From JAIQFF01 sp963788505 (lineage in GTDB: Bacteria > Acidobacteriota > Terriglobia > Terriglobales > Acidobacteriaceae), in assembly GCA_963788505.1 (NCBI GenBank), contig CAWBGY010000009.1, positions 62,001-126,000 of the forward strand: DNA of 64,000 nt, written 5' to 3'. Position numbers and translations under genes: made by a program. Each line of letters begins with the position of its first letter. The stretch's first letter is position 1. The notes below the pieces were generated by a model, which had not been told where the DNA came from, did no database searches, and saw only the letters and a list, made by a program, of their open reading frames with translations. Positions 1 to 8,190 of the stretch are shown one piece after another.

Positions 1-515
1 TTCGCCCCCGGCCGGTTATAGCCGAAGAACGGGATTGTCAGCTCCTTGTAAAACTGCGGCCGATTTGCCGTAAGCTGAGTGCGGAGATCGTCGAAGACCG
101 AGATCGGCAGGCCACCGGGGTTCTTGTCCGTCTTCAACATGAGTGGAGGCACTGCACTGACGAGCACGGCCATGGCGACACGTTTTGAGCCATGCCGGCC
201 AATGTAACGTGCAACTTCTCCGCCGCCAGTGGAATGGCCCACGTGGACTGCGTTTTTCAGGTCGAGTTTTTCCGTGAGGGCTGCAAGGTCGTCGGCATAT
301 GTGTCCATATCGTTGCCGTCCCAGGTTTGGGTCGACCTGCCGTGCCCTCGCCGGTCGTGCGCGATGACTCGATAACCGTGCTGACCGAAGAACAACATCT
401 GTCCATCCCAGGCGTCCGCATCCAGCGGCCACCCGTGGCTGAACACGATGGGCTGGCCCTTTCCCCAGTCCTTGTAATAGATCTGCGTCCCGTCTTTCGT
501 CGTGATTGTCGGCAT
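1..515 (-). CDS. alpha/beta hydrolase, non-haem chloroperoxidase type (3' end outside window)
   Basis: The frame opens with ATG at 515-513 and stays open to the window edge, so about 171 N-terminal residues are visible. The start is set by a strong AAAGGAGAA ribosome site just upstream. The protein shows an oxyanion loop HGWPLDADAWD, the strand-turn HDRRGHGRS, and the nucleophile elbow GHSTGGGE whose Ser is the catalytic residue. These are hallmarks of the cofactor-free haloperoxidase/esterase branch of the alpha/beta hydrolase fold. The Asp and His of the triad would lie beyond the edge. Such enzymes are cytoplasmic esterases or perhydrolases; the natural substrate cannot be told. It is the downstream gene of a minus-strand run starting near 1240. 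Confidence 0.9.
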   Translation of the reverse strand, partial: MPTITTKDGTQIYYKDWGKGQPIVFSHGWPLDADAWDGQMLFFGQHGYRVIAHDRRGHGRSTQTWDGNDMDTYADDLAALTEKLDLKNAVHVGHSTGGGEVARYIGRHGSKRVAMAVLVSAVPPLMLKTDKNPGGLPISVFDDLRTQLTANRPQFYKELTIPFFGYNRPGA

Positions 516-543
516 GCCATGTTCTCCTTTGATGTGATTTGAG

Positions 544-765
544 TTAAAGACTTCCGTTCTTTTTGTCCAGTCGAGAGAGTTCCTTCCGGAGCTTCTCGTT
601 TTCCCGCTCTAGCTCGCGCATCCTGCTTTCTGCGGGAGCGACCGCTTCTCGAATTTCTTCCTCCGTGTCCCGAGGAACAATATGCTGTTGGCAATTCCAG
701 TCGAAGGCTTCGATGCGGATTACGTAAACACCAACGTCGAAAAATGTCGGCCCGCGCATCAAACG
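544..765 (-). pseudogene. C-terminal fragment of a pyridoxamine 5'-phosphate oxidase-family FMN protein
   Basis: A 72-codon minus-strand frame ends at 544 and carries VYVIRIEAFDWNCQQHIVPR followed by an acidic, charged coiled tail (RMRELERENEKLRKELS). From memory of the family, the EAFDWNC-QHI-PR stretch and the Leu/Glu-rich tail are the extreme C-terminus of PNPOx-related FMN-binding proteins. The first ~130 residues expected for that family are missing: upstream of about 765 the sequence runs straight into the 3' end of the DUF6130 gene. I read it as a 5'-truncated remnant. It could instead be a free small coiled-coil protein from the ATG at 759, but no clear ribosome site supports this. 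Confidence 0.5.
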
Positions 766-787
766 CTCATGCGTTGACGCGCTCGCG

Positions 788-1240
788 TCACTTCGAATCA
801 GGGGAGTTGGGACCGGGTAAGGTGAACTTCACCGTCTCGCTGGTGATTACTCGGTGCGTCGGATCAGCCAGTTCGATCAAGACCCTATGTGGGCCAGGTT
901 TCAGACCCACAACGATTAACGTTTCGCCGCTGGCATCGACAAAGTGCCAGCCTACGTCGTCGACTGTGACGTGAATATGGCCCACGCGCGGCGACACTTC
1001 GAGAGCGCCCTTGCCGAACACCGGGGCAATGCGCAAGTGTTCCGTCCGGTATTGGATAAAGACGAGGCCTCGCGACAGCGGTTCGGGAAGCGGTGGATCG
1101 ACGATGAGCTTGGGCGGTGCTTCGTTCTCGATCGCGATTAGCGGCGATGGACCGCGCACGTCCCTGGCACTCTGTGTTACCGCGGCGGACGCGCATAGCA
1201 CCATCGAGGCTGCGATCAAGGTGACAAGCGCATGACTCAT
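788..1240 (-). CDS. DUF6130 family exported protein
   Basis: The chosen start is the ATG at 1240-1238, preceded by AGAGGAC; the open frame extends further upstream but without protein-like sequence. The 150-residue product begins with a hydrophobic signal peptide (MSHALVTLIAASMVLCASAA). The rest matches the DUF6130 pattern I recognise: PPKLIVDPPLPEPL, IQYRTEHLRIAPVFG, SPRVGHIHVTVDD and PGPHRVLIELADPTH. The family is predicted to form a small periplasmic beta-sandwich; its function is unknown. It is divergent from the Tat-exported MBL-fold gene at 1625 and often occurs with similar small stress genes, so a shared role in detoxification is an inference. Confidence 0.8.
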   Translation of the reverse strand: MSHALVTLIAASMVLCASAAVTQSARDVRGPSPLIAIENEAPPKLIVDPPLPEPLSRGLVFIQYRTEHLRIAPVFGKGALEVSPRVGHIHVTVDDVGWHFVDASGETLIVVGLKPGPHRVLIELADPTHRVITSETVKFTLPGPNSPDSK

Positions 1241-1624
1241 AACTGTCCTCTGATGTGGTTTCTCGCGCGACTCCCATCCGGGATCCACGAAGGTCCACGG
1301 AACGCATCCCATGTGGCACTTGTCCTGCCAAAGCTCACAACGCGATTGAGCGTTCTGAATGAGTTGTGAAAACAGCCCGTATTCTCTGATCGAATCTCGG
1401 CGCTTCCACGCGCCAGTGTGCTGGGTTCTTATCCGCTCGAAGCTTTCAGGCGACGGATCCACGACTCCTGCACAGCCATGTGTCATCCTCATGACACTTC
1501 CCCGCAGCACAAACATCTCGAAAGTCACGGAACATAGGCTGAATCCTGCGAATTTGCAAAAACGGAGGTCCGACGTCCCTTTGGCAGCGTTCATGCATAA
1601 CATCCACTGAGCTGGGAGCGGCCA
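1241..1624. promoter_or_regulatory. divergent intergenic region, no gene seen
   Basis: This 384-base stretch separates two divergently transcribed genes (DUF6130 leftward, MBL-fold protein rightward), so it must hold both promoters. I see no convincing coding frame, RNA gene or long dyad in it. Short AT-richer patches around 1350-1390 and 1545-1565 are the only candidate promoter positions. Confidence 0.4.
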
Positions 1625-2584
1625 ATGATCACTCAACCGCATACCGACATCTCACGACGTAAGTTTCTGGTTGCAGGAGGGTTTGCGATCACTGCGACTT
1701 ACTTCGCTCCGAGGAGCCTCTTCGCCTGGCAAGGAGACGAACTCGTTCCAGGGGCGATGCGAGCATCCGCAACGGCAAAGATCACGGTCCAAACTCTTCG
1801 CCGCAATATCAGCGTCCTTTTGGGTCCTGGTGGAAACATTGCTGTCCTCACCGGCCCTGACGGAAAGTTGATTGTGGATGCAGAGATCGTCACCGCGCGT
1901 CCGAATGTCTCCGCAGCTCTAGCGAGCATCAACGCGGACCCCATCAAGCAGCTGATCAACACGCATTGGCACTGGGATCACACCGGCGGCAACGAGTGGC
2001 TCCACGAGGCCGGAGCCAGCATCCTGGCGCAGGAGAACACACGCAAACATCTCTTGGAAGACACGCGGGTTGAAGGGTGGCACCACACTTTCCCAGCCTC
2101 GCCGGCAGGTGCGATTCCGTCCACCGTATTCAAGGAGGACTACAAGTTGCGCGCCAACGACACGACTCTTGTTCTCAAGCACTACTCGCCAGCCCACACG
2201 GATTCCGACATCTCCGTACTCTTTGAAGAGGCCAACATCCTCCATGTCGGCGACACTTTTTGGAACCGCGATTACCCATTCATCGACTACTCCACCGGAG
2301 GCAGTATCGACGGCCAGATACGCGCGGCACAAGCAAACCTGGCTAAGGTCGACGAGAAGTCGATCATTATTGGGGGGCACGGGGCTGTCGGCGACAAGGC
2401 TGACCTGATTCTGTTCCGCGACGTGTTGGTCGAACTTCGAGACAAAGTTGCAGCCCTGAAAAAACAGGGTAGGACTCTCGCGGAAGTTGTCGCCGCCAAA
2501 CCCGGCGCTCGCTACGACGCCGAATGGGGCAGGTCATTTATGACGCCCAGCGCGTTTCTTGAGCTGGTGTACCAGGGAGTCTGA
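1625..2584 (+). CDS. Tat-exported metallo-beta-lactamase-fold hydrolase
   Basis: The 319-residue product starts at ATG 1625 behind GGGAG. Its N-terminus carries a twin-arginine motif SRRKFL (residues ~10-15) and a hydrophobic stretch, so it should be exported folded with its metals. The MBL signature HWHWDH occurs at residues ~114-119, with later metal-ligand segments AHTDSD, ILHVGD and GGHG. That is the usual spacing of a dinuclear zinc hydrolase such as the SoxH/quinoprotein-relay or lactamase-like groups. The substrate is unknown. It is the first gene of a plus-strand series of small stress-related genes. No residue expected for the fold appears to be missing. Confidence 0.88.
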   Translation: MITQPHTDISRRKFLVAGGFAITATYFAPRSLFAWQGDELVPGAMRASATAKITVQTLRRNISVLLGPGGNIAVLTGPDGKLIVDAEIVTARPNVSAALASINADPIKQLINTHWHWDHTGGNEWLHEAGASILAQENTRKHLLEDTRVEGWHHTFPASPAGAIPSTVFKEDYKLRANDTTLVLKHYSPAHTDSDISVLFEEANILHVGDTFWNRDYPFIDYSTGGSIDGQIRAAQANLAKVDEKSIIIGGHGAVGDKADLILFRDVLVELRDKVAALKKQGRTLAEVVAAKPGARYDAEWGRSFMTPSAFLELVYQGV

Positions 2585-2612
2585 AAGAATCAACCCCTTA
2601 TGGAGGGGACAA

Positions 2613-2790
2613 GTGATCAAAATACTTCGCTGGATTGAATTTGGGTTTACTCATCGGCTTGGCCTGCGGGTGGTTCGATCTTCCACCGCCTGGGCCGCCC
2701 AAAGCTGTAGGAGTGCTCTTGCTTGCTTCTATCACGGTCGGTTACGTGGCGACCGATAAATTAATTGCTGTCACAGTGTTCCTCCCAGCT
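2613..2790 (+). pseudogene. XapX (DUF1427) small membrane protein gene, frameshifted near its start
   Basis: A strong ribosome site (GGAGGGG, 2602-2608) precedes GTG at 2613, but that frame soon leaves the family sequence. If one A of the run AAAA at 2619-2622 is removed, the frame becomes GTG ATC AAA TAC TTC and reads into GLLIGLACGWFDLPPPGPPK and TVGYVATDKLI. This is the typical two-helix XapX/DUF1427 protein with its PPGPP turn. So the gene is disrupted by one extra base, or the base is a sequencing error. A TTG at 2635 could start the right frame but would drop the first residues. The frame has no stop after the XapX part and runs into the next gene, so its end is approximate. Confidence 0.6.
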
Positions 2791-2832
2791 CGGGGACATT
2801 TGAAGCGATGCGGAACACGCACGCGCCCTTCG

Positions 2833-3738
2833 ATGATCCTTGCCATCGTGCTTTCAGTCGCTCACTTTGCATGGTGCCAAGCTGCGACGCCAGCGGTGTC
2901 AAGTGCTCCGGTCTCGGCCACACTCGTTTCTGAGCAGACCGCCCGCATCCTTGGCTTTGAACCCCTGCTGCAAAGGCTCGCCGCCGTAAAACTGGAGAGG
3001 GGGTGCGGCCTGCCCGCAAGTCTCGAGGAGCTAACGATGCGTCAACAGTTTCTTGAGGAGGTGCAGTCAGCCACTCTGGATGTAGACGGTGTAATCGCCG
3101 AGATAGCGAATGAGCAAGGCCAACTGTCAAACCTGCGCACTTCGCTGCAAGCGCGGCGCGATAAGACTGTCGCCAAATTTAACGCCGCAGCCCTTATCAC
3201 TGGATCCGCGGCAGGAGCCGCATTGAGTGCGACTCAATTCAGCACGCTGGGCAGCAGGACTAATAACGTTGGCGATGGGTTCGGGATCGGCGCGGGGGTT
3301 GCATCTACCATTTTCTCCGTTATTGCTACCAGGAAACAGAATGGGCCGATTGGGACAGTGGGAGAGATTCCCAACATGCTTGCTCCTCTCTTCGAGGCGG
3401 CTCCCGTTCTAAGTACGTATTATCCTCCTGTGGTGCTGCAGTATCTCCAGACTGTTCCCGGGAATGAAGACCCATCGCGCGGAACCCGCATTGAGCAACT
3501 CAAAACGCTGTGGGCCCAATCCGGTCGCCTCGAAGGATCAGATACGGCGACGCGTCAACGTCAACTGGTAGCTCTTACGTCGAGCTCCAACCGGAGTGTC
3601 AAAGTCTCGATCAATGACTTATCAAACAGGATAGCCATGCTAGTCGATGTGTCTGGACGGGTTTCCTTAATGAAACGCGATCTCGCGGTCATTATGCGTT
3701 CCTCCATGAAAGAATCTGGCGCATGCGCAACCCCGTAG
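2833..3738 (+). CDS. exported protein of unknown function
   Basis: I do not recognise this 301-residue protein. The ATG at 2833 is chosen because it gives a clean signal peptide (MILAIVLSVAHFAWCQA); the same frame is open further upstream into the XapX sequence, so a fusion cannot be excluded. After the signal there is a helical segment (~50-110), a Gly/Ala-rich pair of hydrophobic stretches (ALITGSAAGAAL and GIGAGVASTIFSVIA, ~120-165) that could be a membrane hairpin, and a helical C-terminal half. No catalytic motif is visible. The neighbours are small exported stress proteins. Confidence 0.6.
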   Translation: MILAIVLSVAHFAWCQAATPAVSSAPVSATLVSEQTARILGFEPLLQRLAAVKLERGCGLPASLEELTMRQQFLEEVQSATLDVDGVIAEIANEQGQLSNLRTSLQARRDKTVAKFNAAALITGSAAGAALSATQFSTLGSRTNNVGDGFGIGAGVASTIFSVIATRKQNGPIGTVGEIPNMLAPLFEAAPVLSTYYPPVVLQYLQTVPGNEDPSRGTRIEQLKTLWAQSGRLEGSDTATRQRQLVALTSSSNRSVKVSINDLSNRIAMLVDVSGRVSLMKRDLAVIMRSSMKESGACATP

Positions 3739-3800
3739 CTTGACAAACTAGGTTGTGGATCGAGTCCGGCGACGTTTGAATCACAAATGGCTTAGGAGAA

Positions 3801-4193
3801 ATGAACACGGATCTGGTACGTGTCATGAAACTCAATAGAGGGGTTGCAGAAATGAAAGTGCGGACAAGTTTGGCGGGATTTCTGATTAGCACAGCCGTCG
3901 TTGCGCAGGTTTACTCTCCCGCTGCGCGGTTCATGCAGGATATGAACAAAGGTATGACTGACATGCACCGTAATATGGCTGCGGCGCCCATGAATGGCAA
4001 CGTGGACCATGATTTCGCCGCGATGATGATTCCGCACCACGAGGGCGCGCTTGACATGGCAAAGGCCGAATTAATGTATGGCAAAGATCCCCAGATGCGC
4101 AGGCTGGCCCAGGAGATTGTTACTGATCAGCAATCGGAGATCGAACTGATGCAGCTTTGCTTGAAGCGGCGCGAGTCTGGTTCGCCGAGGTAG
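3801..4193 (+). CDS. DUF305 family exported protein
   Basis: The C-terminal half carries the DUF305 signature FAAMMIPHHEGALDMAKAEL followed by MRRLAQEIVTDQQSEIELM, a His/Met-rich four-helix motif of the ferritin-like DUF305/CopM group linked to metal handling. Two starts are possible. ATG 3801 lies very close behind AGGAG. ATG 3852 has GAGGGG at a better distance and begins directly with a signal peptide (MKVRTSLAGFLISTAVVAQ). I prefer 3852 for the mature gene, but the longer frame is given. The protein is probably periplasmic. The next gene, a YVTN propeller, follows within 40 bases, so the two are likely co-transcribed. Confidence 0.82.
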   Translation: MNTDLVRVMKLNRGVAEMKVRTSLAGFLISTAVVAQVYSPAARFMQDMNKGMTDMHRNMAAAPMNGNVDHDFAAMMIPHHEGALDMAKAELMYGKDPQMRRLAQEIVTDQQSEIELMQLCLKRRESGSPR

Positions 4194-4230
4194 TCAGGGG
4201 GCGGGTTTACATTCGACGGTGGGGGCAAAC

Positions 4231-5691
4231 GTGAGAATCATTCGCTGGTTGTCGGTCTTGTGTTTCGTATCGTTTGGATTTGCCCAACAAGCACCTTGGG
4301 GACGAGCCGACATCCCCGTTTCGGCGCATGATCGAGTTTACGCAACGGATCAAACTTCGAATACCGTTTCTGTTATTGATCCCTCCAGCAATACGCTTCT
4401 CGGTGTGATCAAACTCGGCGATCCGGTGCCTGGCGCCTTGAGTCCTCTCTATAGAGCAGAGTTGCTGGTGCACGGACTCGGGTACTCGCCTGATTCGAAG
4501 ACCCTCGCGGTTGTCTCCGTCGGCTCGAACTCCGTCACGATGATTGACATGGCGACCAATGCGATCAAAGGAAAGATCTACGTAGGCCGTTCGCCCCACG
4601 AACCATTTTTTACGCCCGACGGACGCGAACTGTGGGTTACGGTGCGCGGCGAAAACTACGTCTCCGTGATTGATCCGACGCAGATGAAAGAAATCCGCCG
4701 CATCGAACTGGCCAACGGTCCAGGCATGACCATGTTCGGCCCGGATGGCAAGTACGCTTTCGTCTGCTCAAGCTTCACTCCAGAGCTTGCCGTAATCGAT
4801 GTGGCATCGCATCAGGTGATCAAGCGCCTTTCGCAGGTAAGTCCATTTTGCCCGAACATTTCCGTGAGTCCGGAGAACGATGAAGTATGGATCACTCTCA
4901 AAGATGTGGGGAAGGTACAGGTATTCAGCGCACAACCACCGTTTGACCAAAAGACTGTGCTGGAAACAGGGCCGATCACGAACCACGTGAACTTCGTAAA
5001 TAACCGAAACGGCAAATTCGCCTATATCACGATCGGCGGCGCAAACGAAGTGAAAGCGTTCCGCCGCGGCGCGAAGCCGGAACTGGTTGCCACTATCCCG
5101 GTTGGAAATCTTCCACACGGTATCTGGCCGTCGTGCGATGGTTCCAGGATTTACGTCGCCTTGGAAAACGGGGAACACGCCATGGCGATTGACACGCTCA
5201 CGAATAAGGTCATCGCCGAAATCCCGATCGGGCAGACAACGCAGGCCTTGGTCTATGTTCCGGGTGCCGTTCCAAATGGCGCCGGCACGGATAACCTTGT
5301 GCCTCTTGGGCAGGCCGGCAACACCGCGCGTCTGCACTTGGAAGCAGGCGGAATCGTCCTACCCAACGCGCAAGCGTCGGTGGCAGTGAACTCGCTCGGC
5401 CTTCTGGATCTCGTACAAATCGCGGCGGGAGGACTCGCTCCAAAATCGCAATATCAGGTCTATCTCGCGGGGTCTAACCAAGCGCCCTTCGGGAAACTGG
5501 AAGCCCTGGCCGTACTGAAGACCAATCCGGATGGAGCGGGAATTGTCCAAGCCATCGGTCCCCTGAAAGCCCTCGCTCGCGGTGGCGCTGATGGCCCCGC
5601 GGGTCAGTCGGAAAGATACCTTGTTGTGACCGATATGAACGATGCATCACAGGTTGTACTGCGACAAAGTGCCGCGTCAAGCGTTCACTAA
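4231..5691 (+). CDS. exported YVTN/YncE-type beta-propeller protein
   Basis: GTG 4231 is preferred over in-frame GTG 4219 because it opens a clean signal peptide (MRIIRWLSVLCFVSFGFAQ). The body repeats the YVTN pattern about every 40-45 residues: VYATDQTSNTVSVIDPSS, LAVVSVGSNSVTMIDMAT, ELWVTVRGENYVSVIDPT, RIYVALENGEHAMAIDTL. This makes a seven-bladed propeller of ~330 residues. The last ~120 residues form a separate beta-rich domain (LHLEAGGIVLPNAQ to YLVVTDMND). Such proteins are periplasmic scaffolds or quinoprotein-like binding proteins; no active site is evident. It follows DUF305 closely and precedes a DUF1348 gene. Confidence 0.8.
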   Translation: MRIIRWLSVLCFVSFGFAQQAPWGRADIPVSAHDRVYATDQTSNTVSVIDPSSNTLLGVIKLGDPVPGALSPLYRAELLVHGLGYSPDSKTLAVVSVGSNSVTMIDMATNAIKGKIYVGRSPHEPFFTPDGRELWVTVRGENYVSVIDPTQMKEIRRIELANGPGMTMFGPDGKYAFVCSSFTPELAVIDVASHQVIKRLSQVSPFCPNISVSPENDEVWITLKDVGKVQVFSAQPPFDQKTVLETGPITNHVNFVNNRNGKFAYITIGGANEVKAFRRGAKPELVATIPVGNLPHGIWPSCDGSRIYVALENGEHAMAIDTLTNKVIAEIPIGQTTQALVYVPGAVPNGAGTDNLVPLGQAGNTARLHLEAGGIVLPNAQASVAVNSLGLLDLVQIAAGGLAPKSQYQVYLAGSNQAPFGKLEALAVLKTNPDGAGIVQAIGPLKALARGGADGPAGQSERYLVVTDMNDASQVVLRQSAASSVH

Positions 5692-5715
5692 ATTGATTCG
5701 CTTAGAGGAGAATTC

Positions 5716-6183
5716 ATGACAAACAGACCTCCGCTACCTCCATTTACGCGCGAGACCGCGATCCAGAAGGTACGTCTCGCTGAAGACGGTTGGAATACGC
5801 GCGATGCCGAAAAAGTCGCCCTCGCATACTCGCTTGATTCGCGTTGGAGGAATCGCTCAGAGTTTGTGAACGGAAGACAAGACATCATCGCCTTTCTCGC
5901 TCGCAAGTGGGTCAAAGAGCTCGACTACCGCCTGATCAAGGAACTGTGGGCGTTTACGGATAACCGCATCGCCGTGCGCTTCGCCTACGAGTGGCACGAC
6001 GATTCGGGAAACTGGTATCGCTCGTATGGCAACGAGAATTGGGAGTTTAACGACGATGGCCTGATGCGACTGCGATTCGCGTGCATCAATGATCTTCCAA
6101 TCAAGGAATCGGATCGCAAATATCATTGGCCGCTCGGCCGCCGCCCCGATGATCATCCTGGATTGAGCGACCTTGGTCTCTAA
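5716..6183 (+). CDS. DUF1348 / NTF2-like family protein
   Basis: ATG 5716 is preceded by AGAGGAGAATTC. The 155-residue product matches the DUF1348 branch of the NTF2-like (SnoaL) fold: an N-terminal helix pair ending DGWNTRDAEKVALAYS, then WRNRSEFVNGRQDIIAFL, and strands RFAYEWHDDSGNWYRSYGNENWEF. The family is a cytosolic cone-shaped dimer with a hydrophobic pocket; no reaction is established. Length is normal and all expected segments are present. The gene directly precedes the SDR gene, a pairing consistent with small-molecule modification, but that is inference. Confidence 0.85.
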   Translation: MTNRPPLPPFTRETAIQKVRLAEDGWNTRDAEKVALAYSLDSRWRNRSEFVNGRQDIIAFLARKWVKELDYRLIKELWAFTDNRIAVRFAYEWHDDSGNWYRSYGNENWEFNDDGLMRLRFACINDLPIKESDRKYHWPLGRRPDDHPGLSDLGL

Positions 6184-6276
6184 GCGGCTGTTCGTTACCC
6201 CCCCCAGATACGGGGTTCTCGAAGTGCGAAGGTCGCGATAGGCACAACACAAGATCCAACCAGAAATGAGGGAAAG

Positions 6277-6719
6277 ATGTCGCAGAGACTTGCAGGAAAA
6301 GTTGCCGTTATTACCGGGGGAAGCAGTGGGATCGGGCTGGCGACGGCAAAGCGGTTCGTCGATGAAGGGGCGTACGTCTTCATCACGGGACGCCGCAAGA
6401 GCGAACTCGACGCTTCTGTGAAGGAGATCGGGCGTAATGTGAGGGGGGTTCAAGGCGATGTCTCAAAACTAGCGGACATCGACGCGTTGTATGCGGACGT
6501 CAAAGAGCAGAAAGGCAAGCTCGACATTGTTTTTGCTAATGCTGGCACCGGCGAGTTTGCTCCGCTTGGCCAAATTACTGAGGAGCATTTTGACAAACAG
6601 TTCGACCTGAATGTGAAAGGGCTATTGTTCACTGTACAAAAGGCACTACCGTTGCTGCAGTCAGGCGGAGCGATTGTGCTGAACGCATCGATTGTTGCGA
6701 CCAAAGGGAATCAGATGGG
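6277..6719 (+). pseudogene. SDR-family oxidoreductase, N-terminal part, broken by IS insertion
   Basis: ATG 6277 follows GAGGGAAAG. The frame encodes a classical short-chain dehydrogenase start: VAVITGGSSGIGLATA (the TGxxxGIG dinucleotide site), ITGRRKSELD, GDVSKLADID, and the NAG motif in FANAGTGEF, then NASIVATKG where the catalytic Ser strand lies. At 6719/6720 it runs into the inverted repeat of an IS110-family element and stops 4 bases later. The missing second half, including the catalytic Tyr and Lys, resumes at 8191. About 147 residues remain here, without the active-site YxxxK. Function should be lost unless the element excises precisely. Confidence 0.9.
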
Positions 6720-6734
6720 ATGAGAAGGCCGGTC
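6720..6734 (+). repeat. left inverted repeat of the IS110-family element
   Basis: These 15 bases are the exact reverse complement of 8176-8190. They begin at the point where the SDR reading frame breaks. Confidence 0.92.
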
Positions 6735-6803
6735 TCCGGACGGGATGCTGTACGCTCCCAAGTTATCGACGTGCTCGAAGCACAGATAAAAAGGAGACCG
6801 GCA

Positions 6804-7907
6804 ATGAAGAAGATTAGCACCGTAGCAGTGCAGCAGAGCAGGAATGTTTCTCAACCAAAGCTGACGATCGGATTGGACCTGGGCGATCGCACGAGCTGGT
6901 ATTGCGTGCTGGATGAAGCCGGCACGATAGTGCTGGAGCAGAAGGTGGGCACGACTCCGAAGGCGATGAAGGAAGTGTTCGGAGGCATGCCAAGCTGCCG
7001 CATCGCCCTGGAAACGGGCATGCACTCGCGCTGGGTAAGCCGGGCGCTGAGCGAGTTGGGGCATGAAGTGATCGTGGCGCATGCCGGCAGGGTGCGGTTG
7101 ATTGGAGAGAGCCGAAAGAAAGATGATCGGCTGGATGCGCAAACACTGGCGAGGCTGGCCCGGATCGATCCGCAGTTGCTGTGTCCGGTGAAACATCGCA
7201 GCGCGAAGGCGCAAGCCGATCTGACCGTGATTCGGGCGCGAGCCGGGTTGGTGCGGGCACGAACGGCGCTGGTGAACACGGCCCGCGGACTGGCCAAGAG
7301 CTACGGCGAGCGGCTGCGCGGGTGCAACGTGCGCAACATGAATCCAGAGAAAGCCCAGGGGCTGAGTCCGGAACTGCGAACTGCACTGGAGCCTTTGCTG
7401 GCAGGAATCGAGTCGCTGAGCGAACGCATCCGCGAGTACAACGAACGTATCGAAAAGCTGGCGCAGGAAAGCTATCCGCAAGCGGCGCAGTTGAAGCAGG
7501 TGAAGGGAGTGGGCACGCTGATCGCGCTGACCTTCTTACTCACACTGGAAGACGCGCATCGTTTTCGCAAGAGCCGGGACGTGGGCTGCTACTTGGGATT
7601 GCAACCGGGACGGAGAAACTCGGGCCAGAGCGAACCGCAAATGCACATCAGCAAGGAAGGCGATCCTTATTTACGAACCCTGCTGGTGCAGGGAGCGCAC
7701 CACATCCTGGGGCCATTCGGCGTCGATTGTGATCTGCGCCGCTGGGGTTTGAAGCTGGCGGAGCGCGGTGGAAAGAGCGGAAAGAAACGAGCCATCATTG
7801 CCGTGGCGCGAAAGCTGGCCGTCTTGCTGCATCACCTGTGGGTGAGCGGAGAGCTTTACGAACCGTTGCGTAATAGCAAGCAGAGAGCGATGCCGGCGGC
7901 TGCATAA
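6804..7907 (+). CDS. IS110-family DEDD transposase (recombinase)
   Basis: The ATG at 6804 is chosen over the upstream ATG 6720 because AAGGAG sits just before it and the family sequence starts there. The 367-residue protein has the RuvC-like DEDD domain: D in GLDLGD (~residue 26), E in ALETGMHS (~70), and the paired D in KKDDRLDA (~105). After a coiled-coil linker (SLSERIREYNERIEKLAQES) comes the Tnp C-terminal domain with the helix-hairpin KGVGTLIALTF and the conserved GLQPGRRNSGQSE containing the second-domain Ser. All catalytic residues are present, so it looks active. IS110 recombinases use a bridge RNA encoded in the element to choose donor and target. Confidence 0.95.
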   Translation: MKKISTVAVQQSRNVSQPKLTIGLDLGDRTSWYCVLDEAGTIVLEQKVGTTPKAMKEVFGGMPSCRIALETGMHSRWVSRALSELGHEVIVAHAGRVRLIGESRKKDDRLDAQTLARLARIDPQLLCPVKHRSAKAQADLTVIRARAGLVRARTALVNTARGLAKSYGERLRGCNVRNMNPEKAQGLSPELRTALEPLLAGIESLSERIREYNERIEKLAQESYPQAAQLKQVKGVGTLIALTFLLTLEDAHRFRKSRDVGCYLGLQPGRRNSGQSEPQMHISKEGDPYLRTLLVQGAHHILGPFGVDCDLRRWGLKLAERGGKSGKKRAIIAVARKLAVLLHHLWVSGELYEPLRNSKQRAMPAAA

Positions 7908-8175
7908 AACCAAAAACGTTCTTCGAAAGGAAAAGCCAAAGCCTAAAGCCGAGTTCCGGTGACTGCGTTAAACGCCTGGCCCAGCTTTCATCTTGGAGAT
8001 GGAACCGAGGTCGACAATCAGGTGGCAGCACCGGCTGAAACGAGAACACCCAACTTGCACCGAGCGAGCTAAGTCGCTCATCAAAGAGTGCGGATGGAAG
8101 GGTGGCGACAGTGGCGACTCGGCCGGGAAGAAAACAGCATGACCAACAAAGTCCAAAACGAATCCCCTTGACTCC
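7908..8175 (+). ncRNA. putative bridge RNA region of the IS110-family element
   Basis: This non-coding 3' end has two pairs of segments arranged as bridge-RNA guides would be. TAAACGCCT (7969-7977) is the exact complement of AGGCGTTTA in the right flank (8194-8202), and AGATGG (7997-8002) equals AGATGG in the left flank (6713-6718). Further on, CTCATC (8077-8082) is complementary to the left element end plus GG, and GGATGG (8092-8097) partly resembles the right end plus GG. Both second guides share GATGGAA. Order and strand are the same in each pair: complement of the right side first, copy of the left side second. The RNA boundaries and fold are not determined; short matches could partly be chance. 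Confidence 0.5.
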
Positions 8176-8190
8176 GACCGGCCTTCTCAT
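8176..8190 (-). repeat. right inverted repeat of the IS110-family element
   Basis: These bases are the perfect complement of 6720-6734 and are followed at 8191 by the resumed SDR coding sequence. Confidence 0.92.

Larger units (their letters stand above)
6720..8190 (+). mobile_element. IS110-family (IS1111-like) insertion sequence inside an SDR gene
   Basis: The element is bounded by a perfect 15-base inverted repeat, ATGAGAAGGCCGGTC at 6720-6734 and its complement at 8176-8190. It carries one DEDD transposase gene (6804-7907). The non-coding left end is short (about 70 bases) and the right end is long (about 270 bases). From family knowledge, inverted repeats near the ends with a long 3' non-coding end suit the IS1111 branch. 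No clear target duplication is seen beyond G-runs on both sides (GGG at 6717-6719, GG at 8191-8192), so the true ends may lie 1-2 bases outside the repeats. It splits an SDR gene whose halves match well, so insertion is probably recent. Confidence 0.88.
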
